From: Daldinia sp. FL1419
Taxonomy: Eukaryota; Ascomycota; Sordariomycetes; Xylariales; Hypoxylaceae
Direction: 5' to 3'
NCBI GenBank assembly: GCA_025201765.1
Contig: MU623348.1
Coordinates: forward strand, 1 to 64,000
DNA: 64,000 bases
Numbering within the stretch: the stretch's first letter is position 1; each line of letters begins with the position of its first letter. Made by a program: the position numbers and the translations under genes. Shown here piece by piece: positions 12,451 to 24,629 of the stretch. The notes under the pieces were generated by a model. The model searched no databases. It saw only the letters and a program-made list of their open reading frames with translations, and was not told the DNA's origin.

Positions 12451-15400
12451 GTTAATTAAATAAGTTAATAGTTATTTGTTTATTTAATTTTGAAAAGTTA
12501 TTAAGAGATGGGTTGAAGATGAAATATATATTAAGAATTATTATAAAATATATGATTAGTTGAAAATAGGGCTTATTGGAGCCTACTATAATAACTACAA
12601 TTTTGGTTAAGAATATATATTGGATTAAAACCTTTTTTATTTTATTTGTTATTTTGGGTTTTGTTATTTTTATTTTATTTTATTCTATTTTTGGATTTTA
12701 TATATAAAGAGATTAATTGTTAATTAAATTATTATTTTAATTATATAGCAATATTTTCATGTTATCTTTTTTTATACTTAAGATAAAAGTATTTTTCTTA
12801 CCAATTTTTGATCATTATATTTGTTTATAGCTGGGGAGCTTTCTTTAGTTATATCCTTATGAATAGGAGGTATATAATTAATTTAAGTGTAAAAGAATTT
12901 AAGTTTAAAAACTTAAAAATTGTATTTAGTTATAATATATAAATAGTTGTTATAATTATTTTTATTAAGAAAAATGTAATAATTAAAGAATGACTATATA
13001 TTAATATAAATTTTAGAATTAAATAATTAGAAATGTTTTTTGCAGAGTTTATAAAGAACTTTATTTGGAAAGTCAAATATTTAAGTTATTAAGCCTCTTA
13101 TGTAATAAGAATTTGTTAAGATTTTAATTATATATTTACCAATAGGATTATTTTTATAAATATTAATATATATAATAGGCTATTTAATTGATCATAATAG
13201 AATAATATTATAATAATAAGAATAATAAGGATTATTATTCCAAAAGTTAGCATTAATAATTCTCCAACAAATATATCAATTAGTTCCAATGCCACCTAGG
13301 ACCTCGAATTCCATCATACTAAACATCTAAACGTTCTAATCAGCCAGAAATTACTTAGACTACTTCAAAAAGACTTACAAAATGATGGAAATTGAGGAGA
13401 GGACCATCAATATATGTAACTAACTTCTAGTATTTCTTCAGTTTATCTATATTGTTAACTTAATTAAATTATATTGTAAAAGCACGATTAAATGATGGAA
13501 TAATAATAAATTAATTGTTTAAATCATTATTATCACTATTGTTCAGAATATTAGTTGTTGATGATATCACTAATAAGAAATTGTTATTTGAAAAGCTTAC
13601 ATTAATAGGCTTAAACTAAGAAGATATTTTTAAAGTTTATTGAATAATACCCGATCAGGTGTGACAAAGCGTTTTAGGTTGAAAGAATGAAGAACAAGCC
13701 CGGAGAGAAAGAGAGGAAGGAAGAAAACCATGGTATTGAACCATGATATTAAGACGAAAAATGTTATTCATGATCAATGTGATTAAATTGGTGCTAAACG
13801 CTGCTTAGTGTTCACGTACAAATTCAAGCATACATATTACACAAAAGTTACAGCTACAGTTAATAAATATTTACCAATTTAAGTGATGATGATTATGGAA
13901 TTAAACCATAAAATAGCATTAATTGCCCTTTTCTACCATTAATACTATTTTTTATCTTCTACAACATACTTTTCTCTTCTACAAGTTTATATTCTACTTA
14001 ATTAGGCCAAATAATTAAGAATGGTAACCATTACAAAAAGTTTAACAATTATATAAAATTATTAGCTAAATTAGTAATAATACAAATGATCAGCAACCCC
14101 GCACCAATAGCAGCATTAGTACTAGTAGCTATCAAAACCTCTAAAACAATCAAAAGTGTAGACCTACCACTAAAGCAAATACCCTAAGAAAAGATGTCTA
14201 AGGCTGACAAAGCTATTCATTTACTTAAACGCAAGCCAATCAGGATGTATAGTATAAAAGAAGGCTATAAGCATGTACTAGAGCCTACTCTGAACGAAAG
14301 TAATACCCCTAAAGATTTATAATTAAATAATTATATAACCTATGGACTGTAATACATTACTTATTTCGAAAAAAAAGGTCCTAACCTATATACATAATTT
14401 GGAGAAACGTTAGTAGAGTTAGCAATTAGATTACAACCAAACATACCGTTAGAATAACCAAGATAAAATAAATTTAAATAAGCTTTTAACCCCATACAAT
14501 TTAATAATAATAATTGATCAGTTAGATAAATAAACGATTAAAACCAAAGAGTGTTAAATAGAACAATTAAACATTCAAAGGTTAAAAAGTAAAGAAATTA
14601 TATATATGTTGATTAAAAGATTTGGGGAACTAGGATTTTTCTTTTAAATTTATATGGGGTTTGATTAGTTTTTTTAAAATGGTTTTCTAATTCTTTTTAT
14701 CGAGATTGATTTGTTAATATTATTAGCCTTTATGGAACCAACCCTTCTAAGGTTTCCACAACTTTTTTTAAATATAAATAGGCCTTTAAGAGTTGTTTTC
14801 TTATTTGATTAGTTTAAATTTTTAAGCACAAAATCATTAGTTTTTCTATAGAACTTTGTATAATAAAAATGTAGGGCATATTTTGCAGGAGTTATTAAAG
14901 TTCTTATTTAATGGCAGTAATTCTATAATTAATTGGGATTAATTGATTAAAAAAGGATAGATTTAATTATAAATTTTTAGCATCTTATTAGGACCTTATA
15001 TAAGAGCTTTATAATAAATTAGAGGTTGTATAAGCTTAAGGATATAAGGTGATTATACCCTAAGGAGGGGAATAGGATAATCAAGTAAGAAAACTAATAT
15101 ATGTAACTGTTTGTGAATGGTAGTGCTTTATAGGAAAATATATTTAAGAGAGGGTAAAAGAATGTATATTATTATACGAAAGTTTTATAAAGGTAATTCT
15201 TGAAGGATCATAATAAGTTTAAATTGATTAGACAAGAAAGATAACTTTTAAGGGCCTATTTATGTCCAAAAGAACTGTGGAGACCTAGACGGTTTGGCTC
15301 TAAGGAAGCTAATAGGATCTCTACAGGATAATATCTATAACCTAATCGCTCTACATTGATTTAATATTGAATTAATTATAAAAATAAAAAAAATAATAGT

Positions 15401-15960
15401 ATATTAATTAAATATTTATAAAAGATTTTATATAATTTTTTAAAAATAATAATATTATATTGAATTAAATATTTATAAAAAATCTTATCTAAAAACTTAA
15501 GGATTGTGTCAGCCCTTAGGGTGACCTCCAGTATTAATAATGATAAATTTATATTTAAATAAGTAGGTATTTATAAGAATTAATACCATCTACATAAGTA
15601 CCTACCTGCTAAATTGACTTAATTAACTTACATTATTTCGCTTAAATTATGTATTTACATATATTAGTACGTTATATGGTCCTTTAATTGTTAATAATTT
15701 TAGGTATTGGTAAAATCAAATAGCTTTTAAATGGCCTAAAATAATTCAATATTTATATAATATATGCAAAAGCTCATTCTTTACTAACGTTTATTAAAAT
15801 ATATCCAATGGATTTTATAAGGATATATAAGTTTATAACGGTTAGAACCAAAGTCTTACAAATATACCTAAATTTGTTAAAATAATAGTAATATTTAGGT
15901 TACGGCATTATAGAACTTTCTTATTAATTACTAATTTTTATTGCCTCATAGTAATTATAA
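12451..15960. other. AT-rich DNA with partly preserved patches
   Basis: Mostly AT-rich. Patches of more ordinary composition lie at about 13,270-13,420, 13,640-13,850, 14,090-14,300 and 15,230-15,360. An imperfect direct repeat is visible around 15,400-15,490 (units sharing ATTAAATATTTATAAA). TGTGTCAGCCC at about 15,506 resembles an LTR start but has no partner. No coding frame is supported. Confidence 0.4.
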
Positions 15961-17999
15961 CTACCTACAGTTAAACCTTTCTCAAATCCCTTACGGTCGA
16001 GCTTCCGCAACTTCATTGCTGATAATATGGTAGATACGTTCCACAACAAGCAGGAGATCAATACTAATTGTACCCATAAGCAAGCAAGAAATCAAAAATG
16101 CGCATAAATATGCGTAAAATACGCAACCCGGTAACCCCCATACTTTGGTCTTATAAGCCAATATGTCCAGGTAGACATTGACCAGGACCCCTATCGTTCA
16201 ATATACACCCAGAAAGATTTTATACCTAGGTAGGTACTCCTTTGATTTAATGCCGGTGCGGTTACCTGCCTCACATTCCTTACCGGCCCTCTTGGATATT
16301 TCGCCAGAGTCGAAAAGTCTAGGTATATACACGGTGTCGGTTTGGTTCCTTTTCGTTTGGGGCATCATATTGTACTAGGTAGCTCCCTGGAGACAATACG
16401 AGAGTCCATATCTTCCTTGGGCTACTTGTAAAAGTATTATATTGGCTCTAGCATCGGGTTAAGTATGAGTCTCGATATGCTTGGCTTCTTGGGTACTGAT
16501 TCCTCGTGTCGCATCTAGGTGGTGTTTAGTTGGAGCGCTAATGGGTACCTATCATATTGGTTTCGAAACTAATACCTATGACCATGTCTACAGGCGAAGA
16601 CGGACATATGTATATAATGTCTACTGAAAGAGTTTAGTTAACAGGACTTATAAGGCTCATTTGAGACATCATACTGTAGGACAAAAATCCGCACTCTTAT
16701 TGCTATATTCAAAATTCATTATCAACAGATAATGACACAAAATTAGGCATAAAACCGTCGCTATATTTCTATCCCTAGAAAGCCACTGGGGCTCTATTAC
16801 CCGGCAAGTAGGTGACAAATTAATTTGCAAATTTCTACTAATTCCATTAACACTTACATCTATAAGTACCTATTATTAATTTCAACTCCAAACAGAATAT
16901 ATAATATTAAAAGAAAATCGTAGAAACATTTCTGGCTTTCTAATATTAATGATATAATTTTGACATTAAATTAGGTTATTAGGTGTTGTAAAATACTTCC
17001 ATGAAGTTGAAGCATATGTTAGGGAGATTCAAAGGATGTAAATTTTGTGTCACCCACTTGCCCAGTTGCTTGAAAGACAGACACGTCAAACCCTATTCCT
17101 GGCAGAAGGCGAAAAATATACCCCCTGCGAAATTCCATTTAGCGGAGCTGACGCTACCTTGCCAAGATCTACCGTGTAAAGACACCCTAAATTTTATGGT
17201 AGTAAGGCACCCGTGAGAAACGTGCAGATGGTGTCAAATAACCGACCGCATAACGAAAAGCCAGTGGTGGCACCTGTAGCTAAAACAATGGACCTGCCTA
17301 GCGAAGCCGACGATATCCACGGTCGAAGTTTGGAATAACCTTAATCTATCCTCGGTCGAACATTTCTAGCCAAGCCTACACGTCGAACCGAGCCCGAAAT
17401 CCTTTTGAGGCGTAGCAAGCATGCTACTATGACTGCCGAGTCTCCGGCAGATCTAAATCGACGCCTTGTAAGGTTCCTAAGACTGCAGTCTAGCTTGCTG
17501 TTCGCTGCCTTCGGCCCTACTACATCGCGACGTTGAATATGTCTGTTGGTATCGTTCTGAGACCGCCGATTCGTAGCAATATCGCTCGATGCCTCTAGTT
17601 CGATTTTATTACAATGACGCATCGATTCCAACGCTATATAATGCCTAGGTTATGATTCCAAATAAAGTTCTGTGGTCTGAATACTCAACTTTTGATTCGA
17701 CGCCAAAAACAATACGGCGGTTGACCGATATGAAGAATGCGGAGATTCATCTCCCGAGTTGGACCTTTTAGGACTCGCCTAAATTGGACGAGGCGGGAAA
17801 ATGTCAGGAACCTATTAAAAGATGACGATCGGTCAATCTATTAGGATCCCGACCTGGATATCCGGCTGTCGGCATATGTCAACGCCAGGGGAACTTTGGG
17901 CTCTGGCGATAATACATATGTACGGCCTGGCAGAACCTCGTCCCATGCTTATGGAAATTTGTCGTCGCCAAAGGCAAGAAAAGAAAATAAACCGCAAAG
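15961..17999. other. Transition from AT-rich DNA to the gene island; no gene seen
   Basis: Base composition changes near 15,960, after which CpG-bearing sequence is continuous. Several short open frames exist (for example 17,341-17,631 minus), but none has a signal peptide, domain or splice pattern that supports it. The last few hundred bases should contain the promoter of the gene starting at 18,000. Confidence 0.5.
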
Positions 18000-19136
18000 A
18001 TGAAGTGGCTATCTCTTACTCTGGCGTTCGCCGTGCCTTCTCAGGCCGCGCTACGATTCGGATGCTCGACCGTTAGCATCCAGCGTCTGGACCCTCTCGT
18101 CGAACCCGGCAAGATTCCCTCAGCCCATCTTCACCAGATCGTAGGTGGAAATGCCTTCAACGCGACTATGGGCGACGACTTGGGCGACAGGGGAACTTGC
18201 ACGACCTGTACCTTCTCCGAGGACTTTTCCAACTACTGGACCGCGGTCATGTTCTTCAAGCACCCGAACGGTACTTACAAGCGCGTTCCCATCATGCAGA
18301 ACACTGCCTTGCCGGACGGTATCAATGGTGGCATGACCATCTACTACACCCAGCAGGACTTTTCCTCCAACGGAAACCAGAAGATCACAGCCTTCAAGCC
18401 GGTGAGTCGAGTAGAAATTATGTCCACTCAAGAAGCTAACTGTAAAAAAGGGTTTCCGAATGACCGTGGGTACGCCTACGGCTACGTCGAAGTACGGCCC
18501 CGGCCTAAAGTTTGTCTGCCTGCAAAACAAGGGAACCCGATTCCCAGAGCTTGACGACTTCCCCACGAAGCCTTGCGCTGGCGGTATCATGACGGTTCAC
18601 CACTTCCCCGCGTTAGTATTATCCTCCGGGCTTGTACTTATTACCTGCTGACCGTTTGTAGATGCTGGGACGGAAAGAACTTGGACAGCCCGGACCACCA
18701 GTCCCACATGTACAACACCGTCAAGGACGCATTCCAAAACTCCGGTCCTTGCCCGGCTTCCCACCCCATCCGCGTACCGCAGGTGGCTTACGAGACCTTG
18801 TGGGATACTACCCAGTTTAACAACATGTGGCCCACCGACGGTTCTCAGCCTTTCACTCTGAGCTACGGCGACAACAAGGGATACGGCACGCACGCCGACT
18901 ACGTTTTCGGCTGGAAGGGTGATGCTCTCCAGCGCGCCATGGACTCTTCCTGCATGTTCAACGCCTGCGAGAACGGAAACCCCCTCAAGTCCCAGGGCGT
19001 GGCCCAGATGAACGCCTGCAATGTTCAGAGCACTGTTGACGAGGACATCGATGGATGTAAGTGATTACAAGTCGTTTTAGATGATGTTGGACTAACAATC
19101 TGTCTTTTAGGGCTCACTTCCCTCCCCGGTATGTGA
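18000..19136 (+). CDS. Secreted DUF1996-domain protein
   Basis: I infer four exons: 18000-18401, 18451-18611, 18662-19056 and 19111-19136, giving 327 aa. The introns have donors GTGAGT, GTTAGT and GTAAGT, and CTAAC branch sites before the first and third acceptors. The start is followed by a signal peptide ending near Ala17. The body matches DUF1996: an early cysteine and 'RLDPLVEPGKIPS.HLHQIVGGNAF' type text (about residues 20-50), Cys-rich 'CTTCTFSEDFSNYWTA' (about 62-77), and a C-terminal 'GYGTHADYVFGWKGDALQRA' block with nearby cysteines. The function of DUF1996 is unknown; members are secreted fungal proteins, sometimes with a WSC domain, which is absent here. The gene lies close to the AT-rich border. 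The last exon is only 26 nt, so the C-terminus is the least certain part. Confidence 0.85.
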
Positions 19137-20257
19137 GTTGGTGGGAACGAATCCAGTTGCAAGAGGAGGATGTTCGAATCTATTCTTGGGGGTTTCCTTG
19201 ACCTAATCGACCGGCGCTCGCATCTCTTGTTGGCCTTTCAAGACCATTATACCAACGCTGATTAGAGCGTACTGCATTCTGGGGGGATTATCAAGTGTGT
19301 AGCTTGGTAGGATGAAGGAAAATGCATTTATTAGAATTTAATTTCAAGGCTCTCCGTAAACCTGTCTACCTGGTTCGAATCTCGCTGACTTGTAGCTTGT
19401 CTGAAGTCTTGCGCCTAGGCGATGCGCGGACGGCCTCGTCAAGATTGAAGTTCATAAAGGATACCTGCCTATGTATCCTAGGCAAAATAAGAGTCTGTAT
19501 GAATTGCTCAAGCATCTGCCCAGTGTCCAAATTCATATCCATTCTCCACGATACATTATCTTCGCGGTGACGCCTAGATATCCGAAGCTTGTTTCCCAAC
19601 TTCCTTTTTAGACTGTTCGGATCCTTGTTGGCAGTTGGACGTGTCAATTGTCGGTGAGAGCGCATGAAATACTAAATCGACATTTCTCAAAAGCCGAGAC
19701 TAGAACTCTTTTACGTACCAACTCGGGTCGTTAGCAAAGTAACACGCAAACGCCACTAATAAGGCTACATGTAGATACCTAGAAAGCAACGTTCAAGAGG
19801 AAGAAAACATCATTAATTAGATCGATATTTAAATAGCTGCACTACAACCGTCCTTTTATAGTCGACATGTCTAAATACTCTATTCTCTGTTACGATGTAG
19901 TTGCGGCCGTCGGCTTTTAGAGCTAAAAACAGGGGACAGGGGTGGAAGGGAAATTACCTTCAGAATGTTCCATGGTATGTTCTTGGAGAATAACTTATAA
20001 AACATGGTTTCATTTCTTCACCGTGTCAAATTATGGGGAACGATTAGGCATCATTGTGCTATCCAGGGCCCAGGCAGAGGTACCTACATACTTCAGGGAT
20101 GATTCGGACGCGTAGAAGACGAATATAAGTACTGTATAGATGACATCTTCTTTTATCGCAAAGTTAAACAATCACTACCGACTTCACTTCCAAGTATAAT
20201 CTTGCTAATCCTTCGCATTCCCTACCGCTACCTAGACAAGTCGCCCATCTATTCACC
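19137..20257. other. Intergenic region, no gene seen
   Basis: Contains short frames without support. TTCGAATC at 19,375 resembles a tRNA B-box, but no A-box or cloverleaf accompanies it. The segment just upstream of 20,258 should be the promoter of the small secreted protein gene. Confidence 0.4.
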
Positions 20258-20607
20258 ATGAAGTTCGCATACATCGTTGCTTTGGCACTACCGGCAGTGG
20301 CGCTGGCCCAGGTATATCCGCAAGTCAACTTTCTCAAGTAAAGCACTAACTGTATAAATAGTTATCTACTCCAGCTTCCAGCAGCGCGCCGGCGCCTTCC
20401 GGACCCCCAGATTTGTCGATCTGCGAAAAGCAGGCTGGTCCCTACGCCGACGCTTGCCCCAGGTGCAATCCTAGGTGCGAGGGCTCGTCTGCTTATGAGG
20501 ACTGCCTGTATAGCATGTTTTCGGCCATCAACCAGATTCAGTCGCAATGCTGGCAGCATGGCGGAAACAACTGCAGGGATCAGGCCATTGACCAAGTGTG
20601 TGGCTGA
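20258..20607 (+). CDS. Small cysteine-rich secreted protein (effector-like)
   Basis: Two exons, 20258-20311 and 20362-20607, are joined across a 50-nt intron (GTATAT donor, CTAAC branch, TAG acceptor), giving 99 aa. Exon 1 is exactly a signal peptide (MKFAYIVALALPAVALAQ, 18 aa). The mature part has a short Ser/Pro/Ala linker and then eight cysteines in about 63 residues, beginning SICEKQ and ending QVCG. An even cysteine number in a short secreted protein suggests disulfide bonding. I recognise no named family, and the spacing does not obviously fit CFEM or hydrophobins. It lies about 1.1 kb after another secreted-protein gene and 4.3 kb inside the AT-rich border. Effector-like is a description of its features, not a demonstrated function. 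Confidence 0.7.
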
Positions 20608-20822
20608 GCGGAATATGCTAGGATTAGGGGGAGAGTTGAATTTCATTGAATTTTAAACCTTGGTAATTAGAACCGTTTCTATTACATTACAATATTTCGA
20701 CTAGATATCATATCGAAATCATAATAGAGCCTAGAGCAACAAAAATATATCCTGTGCTTCGTCCAACCATAAGTATACCTAGCGGTTTCATACTGCTAAT
20801 ATATTCAAGTCTCACCCTGCCG

Positions 20823-22265
20823 TCAATAGCGAGTGTGGCTCGCGTAGACGACCGCCATTACTTTCGACAGATCGTAAGCGGCCTTCCCATCTGGAGGCCA
20901 CGTTAGCCATATTTCTCGTGCTTCTTGTGGATTGTTCGGCATGAACCGATCGAAGAGTAAGGGGTTTTCTTGGGCCGTAATACGCCATCCAAGCTGCGCG
21001 GCTTGTTGGAAGACGTCGCATGTGCTATCTAGTTCCTTGTGAAGGCTTTCTGCGGCGCTCGACCCATCCCCGGCTGCCGTAAGGGCTCGTTCTAGTTTCG
21101 GCAGAAAATCAGCTACAATGCCAGCCGTCTTTGAGCTTAATTGCCCCGCCTTGGACTTCAGTGGTCCTTGGGCATCGCTGAGTTGTCTTTGAAGTAAGGT
21201 GAGGTTTGCGTGAGCCTTCGCGTAATGAGTACTCACGCCGTGCCAGGGAAGCTTGCCGCCCGTGCCGGAACAGAGGGTCTGGTTGATTAAGTTATAGACG
21301 CGGAAGTTACGCTTTTCGACGACAGACATGAAAGCGTTTTGGGCGGCGGCGACATTGTCGACTGAGATCAGTCTCTGCACGTAATTCCAAGGGTCAAACC
21401 CACCACCTTGCAATTTCCACCACGCTGCCATTTCTGCCCACTTATCCATTGCTTGGTTGTCAGAAGACTTATGGCTTGTCTTACTGTCCTTAATATTACC
21501 CCTTAGAATATTAAGTAAGTTAAGAGTTTCCGCTGTGCTCAAGCCGGAGCCATCGGCGTAGTCAACCTCGTCTGTTCGTCCCAACTCTTCTAATGTCTTT
21601 TCCACCTCTGATTCGAATTCCAAAACAATAGCCGCCCAGCTTCCGTATAGGATTGCATGATCCTTGATCTTAAGCACAAAGGACTCGGTTATTTTGATCG
21701 GCTCGACTATGATATGTGGAGGAGAATACGGTGACGGTGACTCGATACCAGGTACGTAGAATCCGGGTGGTGTGATCGGGCTAGTTACAATCCTCCCGGT
21801 CGCTGCTATCACGGTACCTGGACTCAAGCTTATGCCAAGCCATAGGACTACGTTAATAAGGAGAAGCGATATAGCTAATATCCTTAACGAATACAGGAGC
21901 AAACTCGAATGCTCAAAGAAATATGAATTCCAATTTGAAAAATACCAAGTCGTGGCGTTTCTTCTCGGCTTAACGAGAGATATGGGATCGATTCCGGCTT
22001 TCACCGAGGGTGCGGCTAAGAGGCTTCTGTCGATGCCACCTTGGCGAGCCTCCACGGCCTCTCGAGCTGTATTAAGCCTTTGTGCTTCCAATCCGGAGTG
22101 CCCTCTCCACGATCGAGCTCCCCTTCCTACGTGTAAGCAAATCGGGTCGTCGGATGGCGTAAAGTCGTTTCCGTGTTCAGCAGTACCGTGATAAACGAGT
22201 AGGAAGTCTTGAACATCCGTTTTCGATATCCGCAGGCGGAGGAGATTCCAGATAGGGGCCGCCAT
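20823..22265 (-). CDS. Unrecognised protein with one membrane segment
   Basis: A single open frame of 480 aa from the ATG at 22265; the frame stays open upstream to an ATG at 22424, which would add 53 residues. I prefer the downstream start because the extra residues look like translated leader. From the chosen start, residues about 120-147 form a strong hydrophobic helix (LLLYSLRILAISLLLINVVL), followed by a Pro/Ser-rich stretch and a mainly helical C-terminal half with several acidic patches. No enzymatic motif is seen. It is transcribed away from the gene at 22697, which also has one membrane segment. No family was recognised, so function is unknown. Confidence 0.6.
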   Translation of the reverse strand: MAAPIWNLLRLRISKTDVQDFLLVYHGTAEHGNDFTPSDDPICLHVGRGARSWRGHSGLEAQRLNTAREAVEARQGGIDRSLLAAPSVKAGIDPISLVKPRRNATTWYFSNWNSYFFEHSSLLLYSLRILAISLLLINVVLWLGISLSPGTVIAATGRIVTSPITPPGFYVPGIESPSPYSPPHIIVEPIKITESFVLKIKDHAILYGSWAAIVLEFESEVEKTLEELGRTDEVDYADGSGLSTAETLNLLNILRGNIKDSKTSHKSSDNQAMDKWAEMAAWWKLQGGGFDPWNYVQRLISVDNVAAAQNAFMSVVEKRNFRVYNLINQTLCSGTGGKLPWHGVSTHYAKAHANLTLLQRQLSDAQGPLKSKAGQLSSKTAGIVADFLPKLERALTAAGDGSSAAESLHKELDSTCDVFQQAAQLGWRITAQENPLLFDRFMPNNPQEAREIWLTWPPDGKAAYDLSKVMAVVYASHTRY

Positions 22266-22696
22266 TGGTGATGTATGCTTATTGCTACAGAATGAGTTAA
22301 AATTAATAAACGAGAACACGTGTCGTGAGCACGCAAATTGGGCTTGTATCAGGTAGAAAGAATTAATCTGTAAGCGCCGTTTAAAGCCAGAGGGAACTCT
22401 GCGTAGAAATAGCTGACGGAACAATTCCTTTCTTTTTATTCAGCCCACTGTTCCAATCTAGATTGTAACGATGAATTATATAACCAACAATCTAATGTTA
22501 ACAATGAAAGATACAAGTGCCAACAAGAAAGCCATCGATGTGTCAGTCAAAAATAATGTTGTCCCCGTGGTCAATATTTGGCACGTCGTTCTCGCTCGCT
22601 CACGATAGCATAAAATGCATCGCCTTCCTGTGTCTACAACAGGTCACCTCGACTACATTTGCCATATAGCTTGAACTTTAAATTGCTTCCGCAATA
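22266..22696. promoter_or_regulatory. Divergent promoter region between two membrane-protein genes
   Basis: About 430 bp separate the two start codons, enough for a shared bidirectional promoter. No specific factor site can be named. Confidence 0.4.
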
Positions 22697-23578
22697 ATGA
22701 GCTCTTCAGTAAATACACACGGAGGCGGAGCAACCCCGATAACGCCTCTACCCCAGCATTTTCAGGAAACGGGGCCGACCCCCAGTGTTTACATCGAACC
22801 TAGTAGCAACGAATTATCAGAGGATAGCGAAAACGATGAAGAGGGAGAAGAGGAAGGGCAAATCCCGGATGGAAGCAGATACTCCGTTGTATTGCGCGTG
22901 CGAACACCCCGCGTTCCCGGACGTGCCAAGGACAAACCCGAACCCGAACAGACGATTCTTATAGCGCTTCATTCTGATTTCGACCAGCCACCTGCAAGTT
23001 CAACAGGCCAAGACGATGCAGATCAAGGGTCAGAGGCAGCTGAGGGCGGAGGTGGAGGCGGTGGACAAGAGGAGTTCGAAACCCCCCAGCCTCCTGCCGA
23101 AACAGGTTTACTGACGAGAAATGAGAGCGGCGGCGGCGATGGTGGCTCACGCGAGCGGCCACCCATAATATTTCATCTCTTTCACAACGCGGGATCGCTA
23201 TCGACAACGACGTGGCGGGTCGCCGGCAGGAATTACGTCCCTCCACAATTACCGGACTGGGAATGGCTACTAGAGGAGGAGGAGGATGGGAAAGGGAGAC
23301 CAACAGTCGACCTAATAGAACGGCGCCCATTAAATGATACCGTGTTAGAGGGGGGGCGACTGCTAGCTCAGGACTGGTTGGACAAGAGGTTCGAAGATGG
23401 AGCGCACATAGATACACCTCAGCAACCTCGGACTGCCGTCGACACTCCCGAACGATCCCCTCGATGGATAGACGAAGTCATCAAAATCTTACAATTAAGT
23501 TCCCTTTTGGTTCTTTTGATTAATTGGTTTATTTATTCAGTAGATAGGATTACGTATCTGCGGGGAATCACATATTAA
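22697..23578 (+). CDS. Unrecognised acidic protein with C-terminal membrane anchor
   Basis: A single 293-aa frame. Residues 38-55 are almost all Asp/Glu/Ser, and residues 100-155 are low complexity with glycine runs. Residues about 157-190 look folded (PPIIFHLFHN and TTWRVAGRNYVPPQLPDWEW), and residues about 262-282 form one hydrophobic helix close to the C-terminus. There is no signal peptide. This arrangement fits a tail-anchored protein with a disordered cytosolic region. Codon usage and the low density of stops support a real gene, but no family is recognised. It diverges from the membrane-protein gene at 22265. Confidence 0.55.
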   Translation: MSSSVNTHGGGATPITPLPQHFQETGPTPSVYIEPSSNELSEDSENDEEGEEEGQIPDGSRYSVVLRVRTPRVPGRAKDKPEPEQTILIALHSDFDQPPASSTGQDDADQGSEAAEGGGGGGGQEEFETPQPPAETGLLTRNESGGGDGGSRERPPIIFHLFHNAGSLSTTTWRVAGRNYVPPQLPDWEWLLEEEEDGKGRPTVDLIERRPLNDTVLEGGRLLAQDWLDKRFEDGAHIDTPQQPRTAVDTPERSPRWIDEVIKILQLSSLLVLLINWFIYSVDRITYLRGITY

Positions 23579-23757
23579 GGTATTTCAAGTTCAAGACCAG
23601 GCGGATTTCACTGGTTGAGATAGTATATGTGCTATAATAGCGAGCTTAGGGTAGACTGACTTTGGGGATTGGAGTTAATTCATTCCCGTAATTATGGTAT
23701 TATAACCCAATAGAGGTGTCAATTACCCATGAGCTTTCTTAAGGGTACCCGGATGTC

Positions 23758-23799
23758 GAAAGGTGAAAGGTGAAAGGTGAAAGGTGAAAGGTGAAAGGC
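23758..23799. repeat. Tandem heptamer array, GAAAGGT x 6
   Basis: Five perfect GAAAGGT units are followed by one GAAAGGC. A similar purine-rich heptamer array occurs at 47,471-47,512. Confidence 0.95.
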
Positions 23800-24381
23800 G
23801 ACGTGAATACTGGCCCAGCACTTACCAATGAGCCAAACCACCACCACACCTACCCAAGTATGAGAATATCAGTGTGCCTAGGTTGCTAAGATGCGTGCCT
23901 AATCGGTTATACCACCTCTTGCCGTTATATTTTGGGGTTTAGGGAGGTTGGGCTTTCTTGTAACTACATCTTCTAATACCTGGATATAAGGAAACTTGTA
24001 CCTAAGGATACCGAGTGCCCTACGTTTTCCAATAGATCTACTAGTTCTGGTAGACTTCTAACCGTTAGGGATATGTTGGGATTTAGAAAGGTTCAGTTTA
24101 TCTGGTCGCAGGATGATACAGTGACCCGAAAAAAATGACGTCTGAAGGTTTTATGTTATAGCGACTTTAATGTATCATAATTTAGTCAATATTACAGATT
24201 AAAAGACGACTAAAAGCAGTAAAATCTATCCAACCCGTTAGTAAATATGTCTACACTTTTATAATTTTAGCATTTGTATCGGGGAGGATATATCTAACCG
24301 TTAATCTTGTTGAATTGTACTGCCTTTTCTTCATACAACAAGGGGTAATTTTGACCATGCTTCAGTTTCGACGTTAATTTT

Positions 24382-24406
24382 TATCTCAGCGAGCTCAGAC
24401 CAGCAG
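24382..24406 (+). repeat. Solo copy of a MITE-like terminal sequence
   Basis: TATCTCAGCGAGCTCAG followed by ACCA matches the terminus of the element at 46,431-46,639 nearly perfectly. I found no partner inverted copy nearby, so this is probably a fragment of the same repeat family. Confidence 0.5.
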
Positions 24407-24629
24407 GCAGTTAGGTAGGTAGAGTACGTACCTCCTACCTCTTAATCGACTAATACACGTCTCCACCTTTGCAAAGCTCCGGTCCAGTGAAAAGTCACTT
24501 GATTCGCACCGTCGACCGTCATCAATCCGAGCTTTGACCAATTGCTTCACTTGATTTCTCGACGACAACAGCGAAATATTCGCAAACCTCGAGACGAAGC
24601 TTACGAACGATCCCGGAGCAATTGTTATA

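Larger units (their letters stand above)
23579..24629. other. Intergenic region with short repeats
   Basis: Holds a heptamer array (23,758-23,799) and a 24-bp sequence at 24,382-24,406 shared with the inverted-repeat element at 46.4 kb. The last part is the probable promoter and leader of the NDUFA13 gene. No gene seen. Confidence 0.5.

Noticed and set aside
17341..17631. 96-aa minus-strand frame
   Set aside because: No signal peptide, domain or splice context; its Arg-rich text resembles random translation.
20362..20646. Minus-strand frame opposite the small secreted protein
   Set aside because: Antisense shadow of the second exon, which has an intact signal peptide, intron signals and paired cysteines on the plus strand.
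22266..22424. 53-residue N-terminal extension of the membrane protein
   Set aside because: Open in frame, but the downstream ATG followed by AAPIWNLLRL looks like the native start. Not excluded.
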